Shown here: piece by piece, positions 14,301 through 28,400 of the stretch
How positions within the stretch are numbered: position 1 is the stretch's first letter
Layout: each line of letters opens with the position of its first letter
NCBI GenBank assembly: GCA_023846275.1
Contig: CM043869.1
Location: 21,497,275 to 21,561,274 of the forward strand
Length of the DNA stretch: 64,000 nt
Reading direction: 5' to 3'
DNA from: Vanilla planifolia
Taxonomy: Eukaryota; Streptophyta; Magnoliopsida; Asparagales; Orchidaceae
Translations under genes and position numbers: made by a program
Notes under the pieces: model-generated
Database searches by the model: none
What the model saw: the letters and a program-made list of their open reading frames with translations, nothing else
What the model was told of the DNA's origin: nothing

Positions 14301-17300
14301 CAATTATAGAGACCCTAAAAAATAAAATTTTTAAAAATATTGAAATGAATTTTTAATTATATAGAGCATGTTGAGTAGAGTTAAATAATATTTATTTCAT
14401 CTTGATCTAACCTCTTTTAAATTTTTTTAGTATGAATTATCAATATAATTGGCATAAATAAAAAATAATTAAAATTTAGTAATAAGTTATGTATTTTAAA
14501 ATATAAAAAAATTCAAAGACTCTAATATTACCAAATCATGGTGATTTAAAAATATTATGAGAGAAGTTTAAGGCTTCAATGGTGGTATAAAAAAATAAAA
14601 AATTTGGAAGAATAAAAAAATATGAAAGATACATGTCAAGATGATAAGATAATCGAGTGTAAGATCTGTAATTATCAAACCATGTATGAATAAAAATAAC
14701 TCACAAAATGTGTGGAAAGCCTTAAAAAATATTAACAATATATAATTAATTATTTAGTTTGATAGAACTCATCGAGACAAGTATAATGACGTTTGCCCTC
14801 TCTCGATTAGACCTTCAATCATTACAAATTACAAAAGAAAATAAGCACAAATAATAATAAATTATTCTTTTTATATTAAAAATAAATAAAGATATTGCAA
14901 CATTGCATTAGCAGGGATTTAGAGTTCCATAATAGTATAATGATCAAAGTAAAATATTTTAAAAAAATAAGGTAAATGGTACAAGAAACATGCATTCAAA
15001 GATTTTAAGATGTTCGAGTATAACAACTTCGATCATCAAGTCATGTAAGATTTTAAATGTCACATAAAACATTCTAAAATTATAGATGATATAATATTTA
15101 AAAATAAGGAAATCATTGTCTAAATGGATAGAGCATGTGGAGACAACTTCAGTGACATTTGTTTCTTCTTGGTCGAACCTCAATTGGAATTACTACTAAT
15201 TATAAAACAAAATATGAATAAATAAAAAAAGATTTTAATATTCTATGAATATATATTAAAGATGAAAGTAGATAAAGTGGATCAATGCATATAACTAAAT
15301 TAGTGTGGTGTAAATGTCACACGAGAAGTTATTTAGAGTTACATAAAACTATAACTAAATAAAAGAAAAAATTTTAATCTATAAGATAAATTTTACCAGA
15401 ACATTGCATTCCATGATACTAAGAAGATCGAGTGCAAGATCTTCCACAATAAAATTATGTATAAATTGAAATATCTCATAAAACAAACCATAACCATTGA
15501 AAGTAAATATTCAAAAAGGAATATTTAATTGGATATTTAACATCGATAAGAGTCCAATAATGATTCTTTCATGTTGATCAAACTTCATTTAGATCTACTA
15601 CGAATTACCCAAAAAACCTATAAATAATAATAAATTACAATTTTTATAGTAAGTTAATACATATAATTATAGTTGAAATTGGATTAGTCGAAGCAAAATA
15701 ATATAACAAAATCGAAGAGATATAATAGTAACATGAGAGAAGAATTAGAATTTTTGTGTAATATAATGAAATTTATGTAAAATATTTAAAAAAATTAGAT
15801 AAATTCAACTCAAAGTTCAATTCCAAGATACTAAGTATAAAATCTTTGATAGTTAAATCAGCTAAAGTTCAAAATGTCTAATAAATTGTGGGAAAAACAT
15901 TAAAAGCAAAATGTTTTAAAATTTATAAATGAATATTTAATTAGATAGATCTCAATAAGATATTTTATTTTCTCCATCATAATATTAGCTAGGAATCAAA
16001 ATGTATAAAAAAGTATGCCAAAACATAAGAAAAAAGATTAAAAATATAAAAAGAATAATATTTTATTAGAAGTCACTTCTTTAGATGAATCCAATGATTC
16101 TTATTATATCTCAATCAAACCTCTTTGGAATTACTTCTAATTAAAAAAATAAAAATGCATAAATAATAATAAATTATTATTATTATTTGGTATATTGTAT
16201 GGGATAGTTGCATTCTCTACTAATGAGGAGATTAAGTGTAATACAATGAATCATCAAATTTGGTACAAATAAAGTTCACTCAAATACATCAAAACATTGA
16301 AAAATAAAATGCTTCAAATTATTAAAATAAATATTTAATTGGATTGATTTCATCTAGACAAGTGGAATGATCTTTATAGTGTCTCAATCAAATATCATGT
16401 AAAATTATTATGAATTACAATGATAAATAAGAAAACATAATAATAGTTTTTTTAATATAAAGTAAATATATATTGAAGTTGAAATGAAATAAATTAATGC
16501 AATGTTATATTATTAAATTAATGAGAAGTAAGGGTCATACTAAAAGATATTTAGAGCAATGTCATCATTAACTTAATAAAAGCCAAACAAATTAGAAAAA
16601 TTAGATAAATTGTACAAGTTGCATTCGAATATATAAATGAGATTAAGCATAACACAATTAATCATTAAATCTAGTACAAATACTAATATCACATAAAACA
16701 TTCCATAACCTTAGAATGTAAAAAATTTAATATTGTTAAATAAAATATTTAATTAAATAAATGTCACAAAAATAAGTTTAATGACATTTCTTTCTTCTTG
16801 ATTAGGCCAAATTTGAAATTTTTATGAATTACCAAATTAAATAAGAATAAATTATAAAAAACATTATCTTAATAAGATGTAAATATATATATCCATGTCG
16901 AGGAAAGATAAATTAAATCAATGTAATCTAACTAAATCAAAGAGATATAAAGGTCACATGAGAAGAGATTTAGAGATACATAGAAATGTATAAAAAACAA
17001 AGCTAAATTATTTAAGAAATGGAATAAATTATATGAGAGCATTTCATTCCATAATTTAAAGTTAGCAAGCAAAATATCCTCAAACACGAAATTAGCTAAG
17101 AATTTGTGAAATCTCTAGTAAAGCATAAAAGAACTCTAAAAATATATTTAAAAGATCAAAAATAATATTTTATTAGATAGAGCACAAAAAAATATTTCTA
17201 TAAACCTTTGTTTTGTCTTCATCAAATATCATTTGAAATTACTTTGAATTACCCAAAAATAAGCACAAATAATAATAAATTATGCTTTTAATATTAATTA

Positions 17301-18025
17301 AACATATATTAGAGTTGAAATAAGTTAAATTAAGAAAATATAATAAAAGAAAAAGGTAATGTAAAGGTCGCATAAGAAGGGATCTAATGCAACATCCTTG
17401 ATTATCAAATAAGAGAAAAATAAAATGTCTAATAAAGCATACAAAACATTTTTAAAATAAAATATTTAAAAATTTTGAAGTTAATTTCTAAATTGATAGT
17501 GCTCGTCAAGATGTGTTCAACGACATTTGTTTCATTTATATTTGAACTTTTGTTTAAATTACTATTAATTACTAACACAAATAAGCATAACTAATAATAA
17601 AGTATTATTTTAATTTAAGAAAAATATTTATCATAATTGAAATAAGATAGGTGAATAATATAATATAACCTAATCAAAGTAGTGTAAGTGTCACATTATA
17701 AGAGATTTTGAGTTAAATAATAATATGACCAAATCAAATAAATAGTTTTGTACAAATGAGAAAAATTGTACTGGAAAGTTGCCATCTAAGACACCATGCA
17801 AATCATGTTTGACATCCTTGATCATCAAATGAGGCATCAACTGAAACGATTTGTATAGTGTGCAAAACTAGTAATAAAAAAGTTTTTAAAAAGATAAAAA
17901 AATAATTGGATAGAGCTCATCATGATGTGTTTAGCAAGGTTTGTTTCATCTCAATTGGTATTGCTACAAACTACAAAATTAAATAAGCTTACAAAATAAT
18001 AAATTATTGTTTTAATAATAAATAA

Positions 18026-18042
18026 ATATATATATATATATA
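18026..18042. repeat. Short (AT)n run in box Q
   Basis: A 17-bp alternating AT run replaces the aatatatatta box Q. The matching monomer in copy B (about 36290) has the ordinary Q sequence, so this is a private expansion. Confidence 0.8.
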
Positions 18043-18880
18043 ACATGAAATGACATAAATTTAAGAAAAGTAACATAACAAAATGAAGTCAATGTATAGT
18101 TATATAAGTGAAGATTTAGAGTTTCATAATTAAAAAAACTAATTGAAGGAAAAACATTTGGATAAATAAGATAAAGTGTGCAAGAAAGGTACATTGCAAG
18201 GTACTTAGGCAATTGAGCATAACATCCTCGATTATCAAATTAGGTACAATTTAAATTATCTTATACAACTTTCAAAAAATTTCTAAACTAAAGTATTTTA
18301 AAAAATAAAGATGAGAATTTAATTCGACATAGCACGTCGAAGCAAATCCAATGATATTTGTCTAGTTTTGATTAGGCCTCTGTTCGAATTATTTTGAACA
18401 TGAAAAATGAAAAGCATAAATAATAGTTAATTGTTTTTTAAGCATCAAGATAAATTATATCATAAAAAAAGAGATAAATTAAAGTGATGTAATACAAAAA
18501 ATTGTTGTATAAAGTTTGAAGAAATTACGTCAACTGTATGAGAGTGCCACTTAGCATGATAGTAAGGAGATCAAGTGCAACTTCCATGCTGCTCAGCTGA
18601 AGTATGAGTCTAAATTTCTCATATAATGTGCCAAAACACCTCAAAACAAAAATATTGATAAGTGTCAAAATAAATAATTAAGAAAGAGCTCTTCAATATG
18701 AGCTCAATTATGCATTATTTAATCTCGATCTATCATCATTGGAATGACTACGAATTTCCAAATCAAATAAGCACACTAATTAATACATATTATTATTTTA
18801 ATAATAAGTAAATATATATAAAAGTTGAAATGCTATAAATTAATGCAATGAAATATATCCAAATCAAAGCGATTTAAATA

Positions 18881-19010
18881 TCAACTTTGAGTGATTTATA
18901 GCTACATAGTAAAAAACAAAATCAAAGAGAACAATTTGAAGAAGTGAGATTTTTTAATATTTAATGATTTAACTTATCACTTTGTAACATAAACAATAAT
19001 AAATTACTAT
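18881..19010 (+). repeat. Truncated monomer shared by both blocks (copy A)
   Basis: Box A/B runs to gaagtgagat and then passes through a non-consensus stretch of about 50 bp into box O (aataataaatta), skipping D to M. The counterpart at 37137-37225 has the same collapse. Its flank has the same order but has diverged. Confidence 0.65.
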
Positions 19011-22000
19011 TTTAATATTTATTAAATAAATTAATTAATTTCTAAAAGTGATAATTTGAAGCAATGTAACCAAATGAAACAAAAAAATGTAAAGTTCTCA
19101 TGAGACTAGATTTGGAATTTCAATGTTAAAAAAGAAAATCAAGATGAAACATTTGAAATATGAGATAAATTATTAAGCAAAGTTGTATTTTCAGACACTA
19201 AAGAGATTGAGTGTAATATCATAAATCATCAAATATGATATGAATCAAAAAATTTTATAAAGTGTACAAAACCAGGAAAAACAATATTTAATAATATAAA
19301 AATAAACACTTCATTAGATAATGCTCTTTGAGATGAGCTTAACAATGATGTTTCATTTCGATTAAACTTAATTCAGAATTTTTGGCAAAACTAAAATAAA
19401 TAAGCATATAGAAAATATATTGTTATTTTAATATTAAGTATATATTGTAGCTTAAATGACAAAAAAATCGCAATAAAATATAAAAAATTTAAAACAAAAA
19501 TTTTATGAAATTAGATAAAGTGTTTGATAATGCTTCAATCCAAGTTACTAAGGAGATCGAGAGTAATACTCTTGATTATAAAATTATATATGAATCAAAT
19601 ATCCTATATAGTATGTCAAATACTAGATATAAAATAGTAAGAAAATAGAAATGAATATTTAATTACATTGACCTGATCGAGACAAGTTTGATGTCATTTA
19701 TTTTATCTTGATTGGATAAAATTTTGAATTTATTTGAATTATCAATTTAAATAAGCATTAATATTGACAAATTATTATTTTAATATTAAATAAAATTATA
19801 CAAAAATTGAAATCAGGCAAATTGAAATAATATAAAGTAACCAAATAAAAGCGATGTAAAGTCAACACGAGATGTGAGATAGAGCTTATAGAGATATAAA
19901 AAAATTTAAAAAAATCGTTTGCAAAAAATCATACAATTTCAACAAAAAAAATAGCTTCCGAGGTTGTAATGGGATCGAGTCTAAAGTCTTCAATTATGAA
20001 ATTAGATAGAAGCAAAATGTTTGATAAAATTTGAAAAACTTTAAAGAATAAAATATTTAAAATAAAAAAAACAAAAACTTAATTATATATAGCTCATCAA
20101 GAAATGTACATCGACGTTTATTATTTCTCAATCAGACAATGACTAGAATTACTAAAAATTACGAAAAAAATAAAAGTAAATAGTAATTTTTTTAAGTAAA
20201 TATATATTAAAGAAGAACATAAACAAATTGAAGCAACATAATGTCATCAAATTAATGCATTGTAAAGGTCATATAGTAGTGTTTTGGAGTTAAATTGTAA
20301 TATAACGAAATCAAAACAAAACAATTTAACAAATGCAATAAATTGCAAGAAAAAAATTCATTACATGATGCTTACTAAATTGAGAAAAATATCCTTGATT
20401 GTCAAAATAAGTGTGTTTCAAAATTCATCTTAGAAGCATACCAAATAAAAAAATAAGAAAAACATAATAGTTAAAAATATTTTAATAATAAGTAAATAAG
20501 CATAAATAATATTTCATTTAAAAGTATAGAAATAACTATTTAATTTTGCGTAGCTCATTGAGATATGTGTTGTAACATTTATTTCATCTCGATTAGACTT
20601 CAAGTAGAATTACTAAAACTATAAAATAAATAAGAAAAAGTAATACTAAATAATTATTTTAATAATAAGTAAAAAAATATAAATTCTTAAAAGGGATAGA
20701 TTAAGGTGATGTAATAGAACCAATAGAAAGTCATCCAAATATTATGTGAGAAGAGATTTAGATTTACCTAAAAATATAAAGTAATGTAATATAATAAATA
20801 AAAAGTGTTCCAAATGCCATGAGAGAAAAGATTTAAATTTACATAATAATATTGACAAATCAAATCAAAAGACATGAAGAAATGAGAAAGATCAGAAGAG
20901 AAGGTTGCAATAAAAGATGGTAAGGAGATCAAGTGTAACATTATCAATCATCAAATCAAGTACAAATTGAAATGTCTCACTTAGCAAGCCAAAACCTTTA
21001 AAAATAAAATGCTTAAAAATATTAAAAAAAGATATTTAATTTGATAAATGTTATTGAGAAGAAATGAATGTTGCATATTTTGTCTCATTCAAACCTCATT
21101 TGAAATTCCTACAAAATGCACAAGTAAATAAGCACTAATAAAAAATATTATTTTAATACTAAGTAATAATATATTGAACCTTAAAATTGATAAATTGAAG
21201 TAATATATTATAAGAAATTTAAAACAGTATAAAATTAACAATACAGAAGACTTAAAGTTACATAGAATATAATAAAATCAAAATAAAAAATTTTAATAAA
21301 TGAGATAAATTATAAGATAAAATTTTTTTCTAAGATACTATGGAGACCGAGTGTAACATTTTTTAATTACCAAATAAGATACAAATTAAAAGGTCTCATA
21401 TAAAGCATGACAAAATCACTAAAAATAAACAAATTTAACAATATATCTATGAATATTTAATAAGATATAGCTTGTTCAAAAGAAACCAATGATTGTTTTT
21501 TTTCATGATGACATCTTGTTTGAAAATTTTACAAATTACGAAATATAATAAGTATAAACAAAATTAAAATAATACTACAGTATTAAAAAAATAAAATAAA
21601 GATGAAATGTGATAAATTAAAAAAAAAATCAAAGCGATGTAAGGGTCACATGAGAAGAATTTTTAAGTTAGTAATATAAAATAATCAAAGTAAAACAATT
21701 GAAAAATGGGATTAATTGCATAAAAAAGTTGCATTCCATGTTACTAAAATGATCCAATGTAATATCATAAAAAATAATTAGGTAGGTATCAAAATATATG
21801 AAAAAACTTGTTAAAACAATTAAAAAAAATATTTAAAATTTCAAATAAATAAGTCCAAAGATAATTCGTTCATCTTGATTAGATCTTGTTTAAAAATAAT
21901 ATGAAATACAATGTTAAATAATCAAAAATAAAATAAAATTAATATTTTAATAATACAAAAAAGATAGAAAAGTTGAAATGAGTTAAATTTAGGCAATATA

Positions 22001-25000
22001 ATATAAAAAAATTAGGTTTCTATAAAGGTCACTAGAGAGGTGATTGGGTTAGAAATTGAAGTGACGAAGTCAATGCAAAACATTTCATGAAACAAGATAA
22101 ATGGTAAGAGAATGATGTATTCATCAAGTGTAACATCCTCGATCATCAAATATGAAATAAATTAAAATGACTCATAAAACATACACAAAATGTTGAAAAT
22201 AAAATATTTATAAAATGTCAAAATAATTATTTTATTTGATAGTGCTTTTCAAAATAACTAATCAACCTAGGTTTTAACTTGATTGGAAGATGTTTGGAAC
22301 TATTTGGAATTATGAATGAAAATAAATAAAAATAAAAAGGAATTAATATTTTAATATTAAATACATTTATATGAAAATTAAAATGAGATAAATTAAAGCA
22401 ACATAATATAACCAAGCCAAAGAAAAAACTTTGAAGAAACCAAATCAAATTTATAACAAAGGTCTATTCCAAAATATTAATGTGATCGAGTGTAAGATCT
22501 TGATTATCAAATGATGCATGAATTGAAATGTCTCATAAATTGTAGGAAAACCCTTAAAAATAAAATATTTAAAAAAATATATAAAAATCAATATTTACTT
22601 AGATAGAGCTCCTCAACATGAGTTTTATTACAATTGTTTTATCTTGATCAGTCATCATTTATAATTATTATGAATTATAGAATTTCATTAAAATAATTTG
22701 TAACAAATTATATTTTTATATGAGGCTAGTATAATTTAAAGTATAAACTAGATAAATTAAAAGTATTGTAATATAATTAAATTAAAATGATGAAAGGGTC
22801 ACACAAAAAGAGATTTAGAGCTACATAGTAATATAGCCAAATCAATGAGAAAATTTCAAGAAATGAGTTAACATATACGAGAAAGTTGCATTGAAAAATA
22901 CTAAGAAGATTGTGAGTAATATCCTTGATTATCAAATAAGATGTGAATTGAAATGTCTAGTAAATTATGCAAAGTCTCTAAAAAAGAAAAATATTTAAGA
23001 ATATAAAAGTGAATATTTAATGGGATGAAGTTCATCGATATGAGTTGAATGACATTTATTTCATCAAAATAGATCCACATTTGGAATTGCTAAGATTTAC
23101 CACAATATAAATTTCTTGAAAAAATAAATTATAATTTTGAGATTAAAACAAAATTACATTGTACTTAACCAAATCAAAACAAAAAATTTAATAGATGAGA
23201 TAAATTTTTAGGGAAAGTTACATTCCAAGATAATAAGTAGAAGGAATTCAATATCCTCGACTATCAAATCTTTCATGAATTGAAATATCTCATAGAGTGT
23301 GTCAACGCCCATGAAAATAAAGTATTAACAAAAGTAGAAATGAGTTTATAATTTGATGGATCTCACCAAGATGACTCCAATGACGTTTATGTAGTCTTGA
23401 TTAGACCTCGATTGGAATTACTACAAATAACCAATATATATAGAAATAAATAACAATAAAAAAAATTTTAATGCTAAGAAAATATATAATCAAGTTAACA
23501 TGAGAAGAATTGAAGCAATGTAATATATTTAATTCAAAGCAATGGAAATTCCACGTGTGAAGAGTTGTAAAGTTACTTCATAATATATCCATGTCAAATT
23601 GAAAAATTGGAATAAATGAGTTAAATTTTTTTAAAAGTTGCATTAAAATATACTAAGAAGAATGAATCTTAATAACTCCAACAGTCAAATTATGTACAAA
23701 TAAAAGTCCTATAAAGATGAATCTAATAATATTTGTTATGCATTAATTGAACATGATTTGGAATTTTTTTCAATTACAAAATAAATTAACTTTAAGTATT
23801 AACAAATTATTATTTCAATTTTAAGTAAATATATATTAGCTTTAAAATGATAAATTTAAATAAAGTAATCTAACCAATTAAAAGAGATGTGGAGGTCACA
23901 TGAAATAAGAATTCGAGTTAGGAATATAGTGAAGAAAAAGTGAAACCTTTAAAGAAAAGAGATAATTGTTAAGGAAACGTGCATTCCAATATCCTAAAGG
24001 GAACAAATGTAATATCATCGACCATTAAGTCATATATGAATTGAAATAGTTTATAAACAAGTAAAGGTTTTAGAAATAGATATTTTAAAAATATATAAAA
24101 AAATACTTAATTTGCTAGAAGTTGTCATAACTAGTCCAATTATGTTGTTTCATTTGGTTCTAAGCTCACTATGAATTATTTCAAATCACAAAAAAAAAAT
24201 CATAAATAACAGTTAATTAATATTTTATTATTAAGTGAATATATATTAAACCTAAAATGTGATTTTTTTTAAACTTTATTGTAAGTAAACTAGAATAATG
24301 TAATAGTCACACAAAAGGATATGTAAACTTACATAGTAATATATCCAAATCAAGACAAAACATTTGAAGAAATGAGGCAATTGTATGAGAAAGTTGTATT
24401 ACAAAATACTAAAGAGTTCATGCATATTATAGATGACTATCAAATCATCTGCAAATAAAAATCTTTCATAAACCATGCTAAAACAATAAAAATAATATAT
24501 TTAAAAAAAGAATTGATTATTTAATGCATAGAGCTTGTCATGATGAGTGGAAATATGTTTGTTTCTTCTTATTCAAACCATGTTAGGAATTACTTTGAAT
24601 TAAAAAAAACTTAACATGAAAAAATAAATTATAATTTTAATATTAAGTAAACATATATAAAATTTGAAGTTAGATAAATTTAATTAATATATTTTAAATA
24701 AAACAAAATGATGTAAATGTCATAATGAGTGGAGATTTAGAGTCACATAATAATATAACCAAATTAAAAAATTAAAAGAAATGAGTTAAATTATGTGAGG
24801 AAATTACATTTTATGATGCACAAGAGTTTTAGAGTGACATCCACAATCGTCTTATTAATTATGATTGGAAGGCTCTTGTAATTTTCATGAAGTCCAATGA
24901 AATTAAAATATTTCAAAACACAAACAAGAATATATAATTAAGTAGAGTTGGTCGAGAATTGATAAATGATGCTTATTTTGTCTTGATGAGGCTTTGATTG

Positions 25001-26068
25001 GAATTACTATCAATTACAAAACTAAGTAAGGGTAAATAATAATAGATTATTATATTTATATACTTTAGAGCTAAAATTAAATAAATTAAAGAAATATAAT
25101 ATAAGAAAATTAAAACATATTATATAACAGAATATTTAGAGTTACATGCAATATAGCCAAAGTAAAGTAAAAAATTTAAAAAATGAGAGAACTGAATAGG
25201 AAACTTGCATTTCACAACATTAAGGAGATCGAGTGTAAGATATTTGATCGCCAAATTGGGCACAAATAATAATTTCTAAAAATATTTAATTGAGTAGAGC
25301 TCATCAGGACGAATCTAAAGCCTTTTTGTCATCCCCATCAAACTTAATTTTTATTTACAATCAATTACTAAGTGAATAAGCATAAATAATAATAAATTAT
25401 TTTTTTAATATTACATAAATATTTACTAAAACTAAAAATAATATAAATTAAGATAATATAATATAACCAATCCATAGTGAATGCCACACGGGAGGAGCTT
25501 TTGATTTGCATAGTAATATCGTCAAATAAAAGTGAAAGATTTGAAGAAAAAGGATAATATGTTTAGCAATGCTGTATTACAACATACTAAGGAAATTGAT
25601 TACAACATTTTTTATTGTTAAATTGAGAGCAAATTTAAATTTCTAGTAAACTATAGAAAATAAAATATTTAAAATTTAAAAAATTATATTCAATTGAATA
25701 ACAATCATTAGGATGAATCCAACCAAGTTTATTTTGTCTCAATCAAACCTAGTTTTGAATTTATGTGAATTAAAAAAATAAATAAATATAAAAAAAATAA
25801 AATATTTTAAATGTTAATTAAATATGTACTAATAATTATAGTTAGTTAAATTGGTGTAGCATAATATATCTAAATCAAAGTGAATTAAGGGAAACGTGTG
25901 AGAAGATTATGAGTTGCATAAAAAAAAACTAAATGGAAAAATTGGAAGAAATTAGTTTTATATTTGGGGACGTTCCACTCGAAGATACCATAGGGAATGA
26001 GTAACATCCTTGATGATCAAATCAAGCATAAAACAAATTTCTTGTTTGCTCTATGGAAACCATAGAAC

Positions 26069-26174
<106 letters not shown>

Positions 26175-27284
26175 TAGTTATTGTGATTGAGCCTATTGAA
26201 ACAAATACAATGACAACTACTTCATGTCAATCTAACCTTATTTGGAATTATTATCTTTACAAAAAAAACTAATAAAAAACAATAAATTATTAATTAAATA
26301 TTTAGTAAACACATATTAATGCTGAAATGTGATAAATTAAAGAAATATAAATTAACCAAATCAAACCATTGAAATTGTCACATTGGAGGAGATTTAGAAT
26401 AACATAGTGGTGTAACACAATCAGAATGAAACATTTGAAGAAATGAGATAAAAACTATGGGAACATGACAATCAAAGATATTAAAGATATTGAGTATAAC
26501 ATTCTCGATCACCAAATCTAATACCAATCAAAATTTCTTATTAAACATGCCAAAAAAAATTTAAAATAAATATTTTGAAGCTATTAAAATGAACTTTTAA
26601 TTCATAGAGCTCATCGAGATGAGTCTAATGATGTTTTCTTCATCTTATTCTGACCATCTTTAGAATTTTTTTAAAATAATAACAATTTTTTTTAATGTTA
26701 ATGAAATATATAATAAATAAAAAATAGAATAAATTAAAATAAATTAACATAACCAAATAAAAGAATTATAAATGCCATATAGGAGAAGATTTAGAGTTTC
26801 ATAGTCATATAAAACAAATCAAAAAGAAAATTTTGAAGAAGTGACATAACCATTTTAGAAATTTATTTTTTTCTAAGATACTAAGAAGGTCAAGTATAAC
26901 ATGTCCAATCACCAAATCATGTATGAATAAAATGGCTCATAATTGTGCAAAACTATTACAAAATTAAAAAAATTAAAAAAATATAAACATGATTATTTAA
27001 TTGGACAAAGCTTGTGGAAACATGTCCATTGTCATTTGTCTTGTCTATATTGCACATCATTTGGAATTACAAAGAATTATCAAAAGAAGCATAACAAACA
27101 ACAAATTATTAACTTAATTTTAAGTATACATATATTAAACTAAAAAATTAAATAGGTTGAAGAAATGTAGTTTAATCCAATCAAAGAGATGAAATCTCAG
27201 ACAAATGATGAATCATTGCTTCATTTTATAAAAGCAAATAAAAAAAGAAAAACTTTAAAGACATAAGCTAATTTGTATAAGAAA

Positions 27285-27470
27285 GCTACGTTCTAAGATA
27301 ATGAGGAGACCTTGGGTAACATCCTCAATCTTCAAACTAAAGGACATATAATAGAATTATGGCCAATTAAAAGCTCAAAATTTGAAGGAATGTGACACCT
27401 TGAATGAGAAAGTTGTATTCAAAGTAATAAGGAGATAAATTGTAACATCCTTGATCTTCAAATCATTTAT
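27285..27470 (+). repeat. Collapsed ~125-bp unit in the array
   Basis: Boxes D-E-F at about 27285-27340 (gaggagaccttgggtaacat) are followed almost at once by another A/B-C-D-E-F run (gaggagataaattgtaacat would align at 27431). Two E boxes lie about 125 bp apart instead of about 400, so G to T have been deleted. Confidence 0.65.
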
Positions 27471-27920
27471 GAATTCAAATATCTCATAATACATGCCAAA
27501 CTCCCAAAAGGAAAATTTGAAAATATAAAAAATTTATATTTTGTTAAGAAGGGCTCTTTTAGATAAGTTTAACAATATTCTTTTCGTCTCGAAAGGACCT
27601 CTATTATAATTTCTAAAAATTAAAAAAATTATTTAAAGAATAATATATTATTATTTTAAATATTAAATTTAAATATATTAAAGCTAAAATGAGATAAATT
27701 AAAGAAATGAAATATAACAAATTCTTAGAAAAGTAAAGGTCAAATGAGAGAAGGTTTCAATTTATTTTGTAAAATAACCAAAGGAAAAAAGAAATTTGAG
27801 GAAATAAGATAAATTGTGTAGGAAAATTGTATTATATTATACTTACATGATCGAAAATAAACTCTTTAATAAAAAATTATATTAGAATAAAGATCATTCA
27901 AAAAGTGTATTTAAATCCCA

Positions 27921-28010
27921 AAAGTATATAATATAAAAAAAATATAATATTTAATAATATATAATATTTCAAAATATATAATTTTAAAAATATAAAAATA
28001 AATATTAAAT
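27921..28010 (+). repeat. Expanded AT-rich box I
   Basis: The aaaatatttaaaaatataa box is repeated about three to four times in imperfect form (ataatatttaataatatata-like). This lengthens one monomer by about 60 bp. Confidence 0.6.
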
Positions 28011-28329
28011 AAGATATAGCTCATCGGGATGACTCGAACGACCTTTGTTTTATCTCAACTAGTCCTTGTTTTGAAGTTGTACGAATTACAAAACTAATTA
28101 TTGATTAATATTAAGAAATTATTATTTTAATATAAGTAAATATATATTAAAGTTAAAACCAAGTTAAAGAAAAAATTAAAACAAGAGGATAATTATAGTG
28201 TAATAGTAATATATCCAAGTCAAAGTAAGACATTTGAATGAAATGTGTAAATCTACATTCTAAGATACTAAGAAAATTGTGTATAACATCATTGATCATC
28301 AAATTAGTTTTGAATTGAAATAACTTCTA

Positions 28330-28400
28330 ATAAAAAGCTAAAATTTTCAAAGTAAACAAATATAAATTCTAATAATTTTTTATTTTAATATTAAGTTGAT
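28330..28400 (+). repeat. Monomer deletion joining box H to box N/O
   Basis: The text reads gctaaaattttcaaagtaaa and then aaatataaattctaataatt. Box H is fused to the N/O region at about 28350, and boxes I to M, including the K/L dyad, are absent. Confidence 0.6.

Larger units (their letters stand above)
11770..22500 (+). repeat. Higher-order block, copy A
   Basis: This block of about 26 monomers recurs in the same order at about 30150-40500. Matching idiosyncratic segments include 12040 with 30290 (ccaccaagc-type variant), 14041 with 32631 (ctaacRatgattgttcc), 17770 with 36035 (gttgccRtc..agacac), 19075 with 37286 (gttctcatgagactagattt), 20880 with 38840, 21060 with 39025 (attcctacaaaat) and 22260 with 40265. 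The offset stays near 18.0-18.3 kb, apart from one stretch near 18.59 kb, and steps by roughly one monomer where a copy gained or lost a unit. The left boundary is uncertain by a few hundred bases because both copies have truncated monomers there. On the right, homology runs to 22485, where copy B stops at the orientation flip. Confidence 0.8.

Noticed and set aside
14765..14830. Hammerhead-ribozyme-like core (ctgatcgagatgaaac) on the minus strand of boxes K-M
   Set aside because: The required CUGAUGA is interrupted, no stem II can form between it and GAAAC, and the actual monomers rarely match even this consensus.
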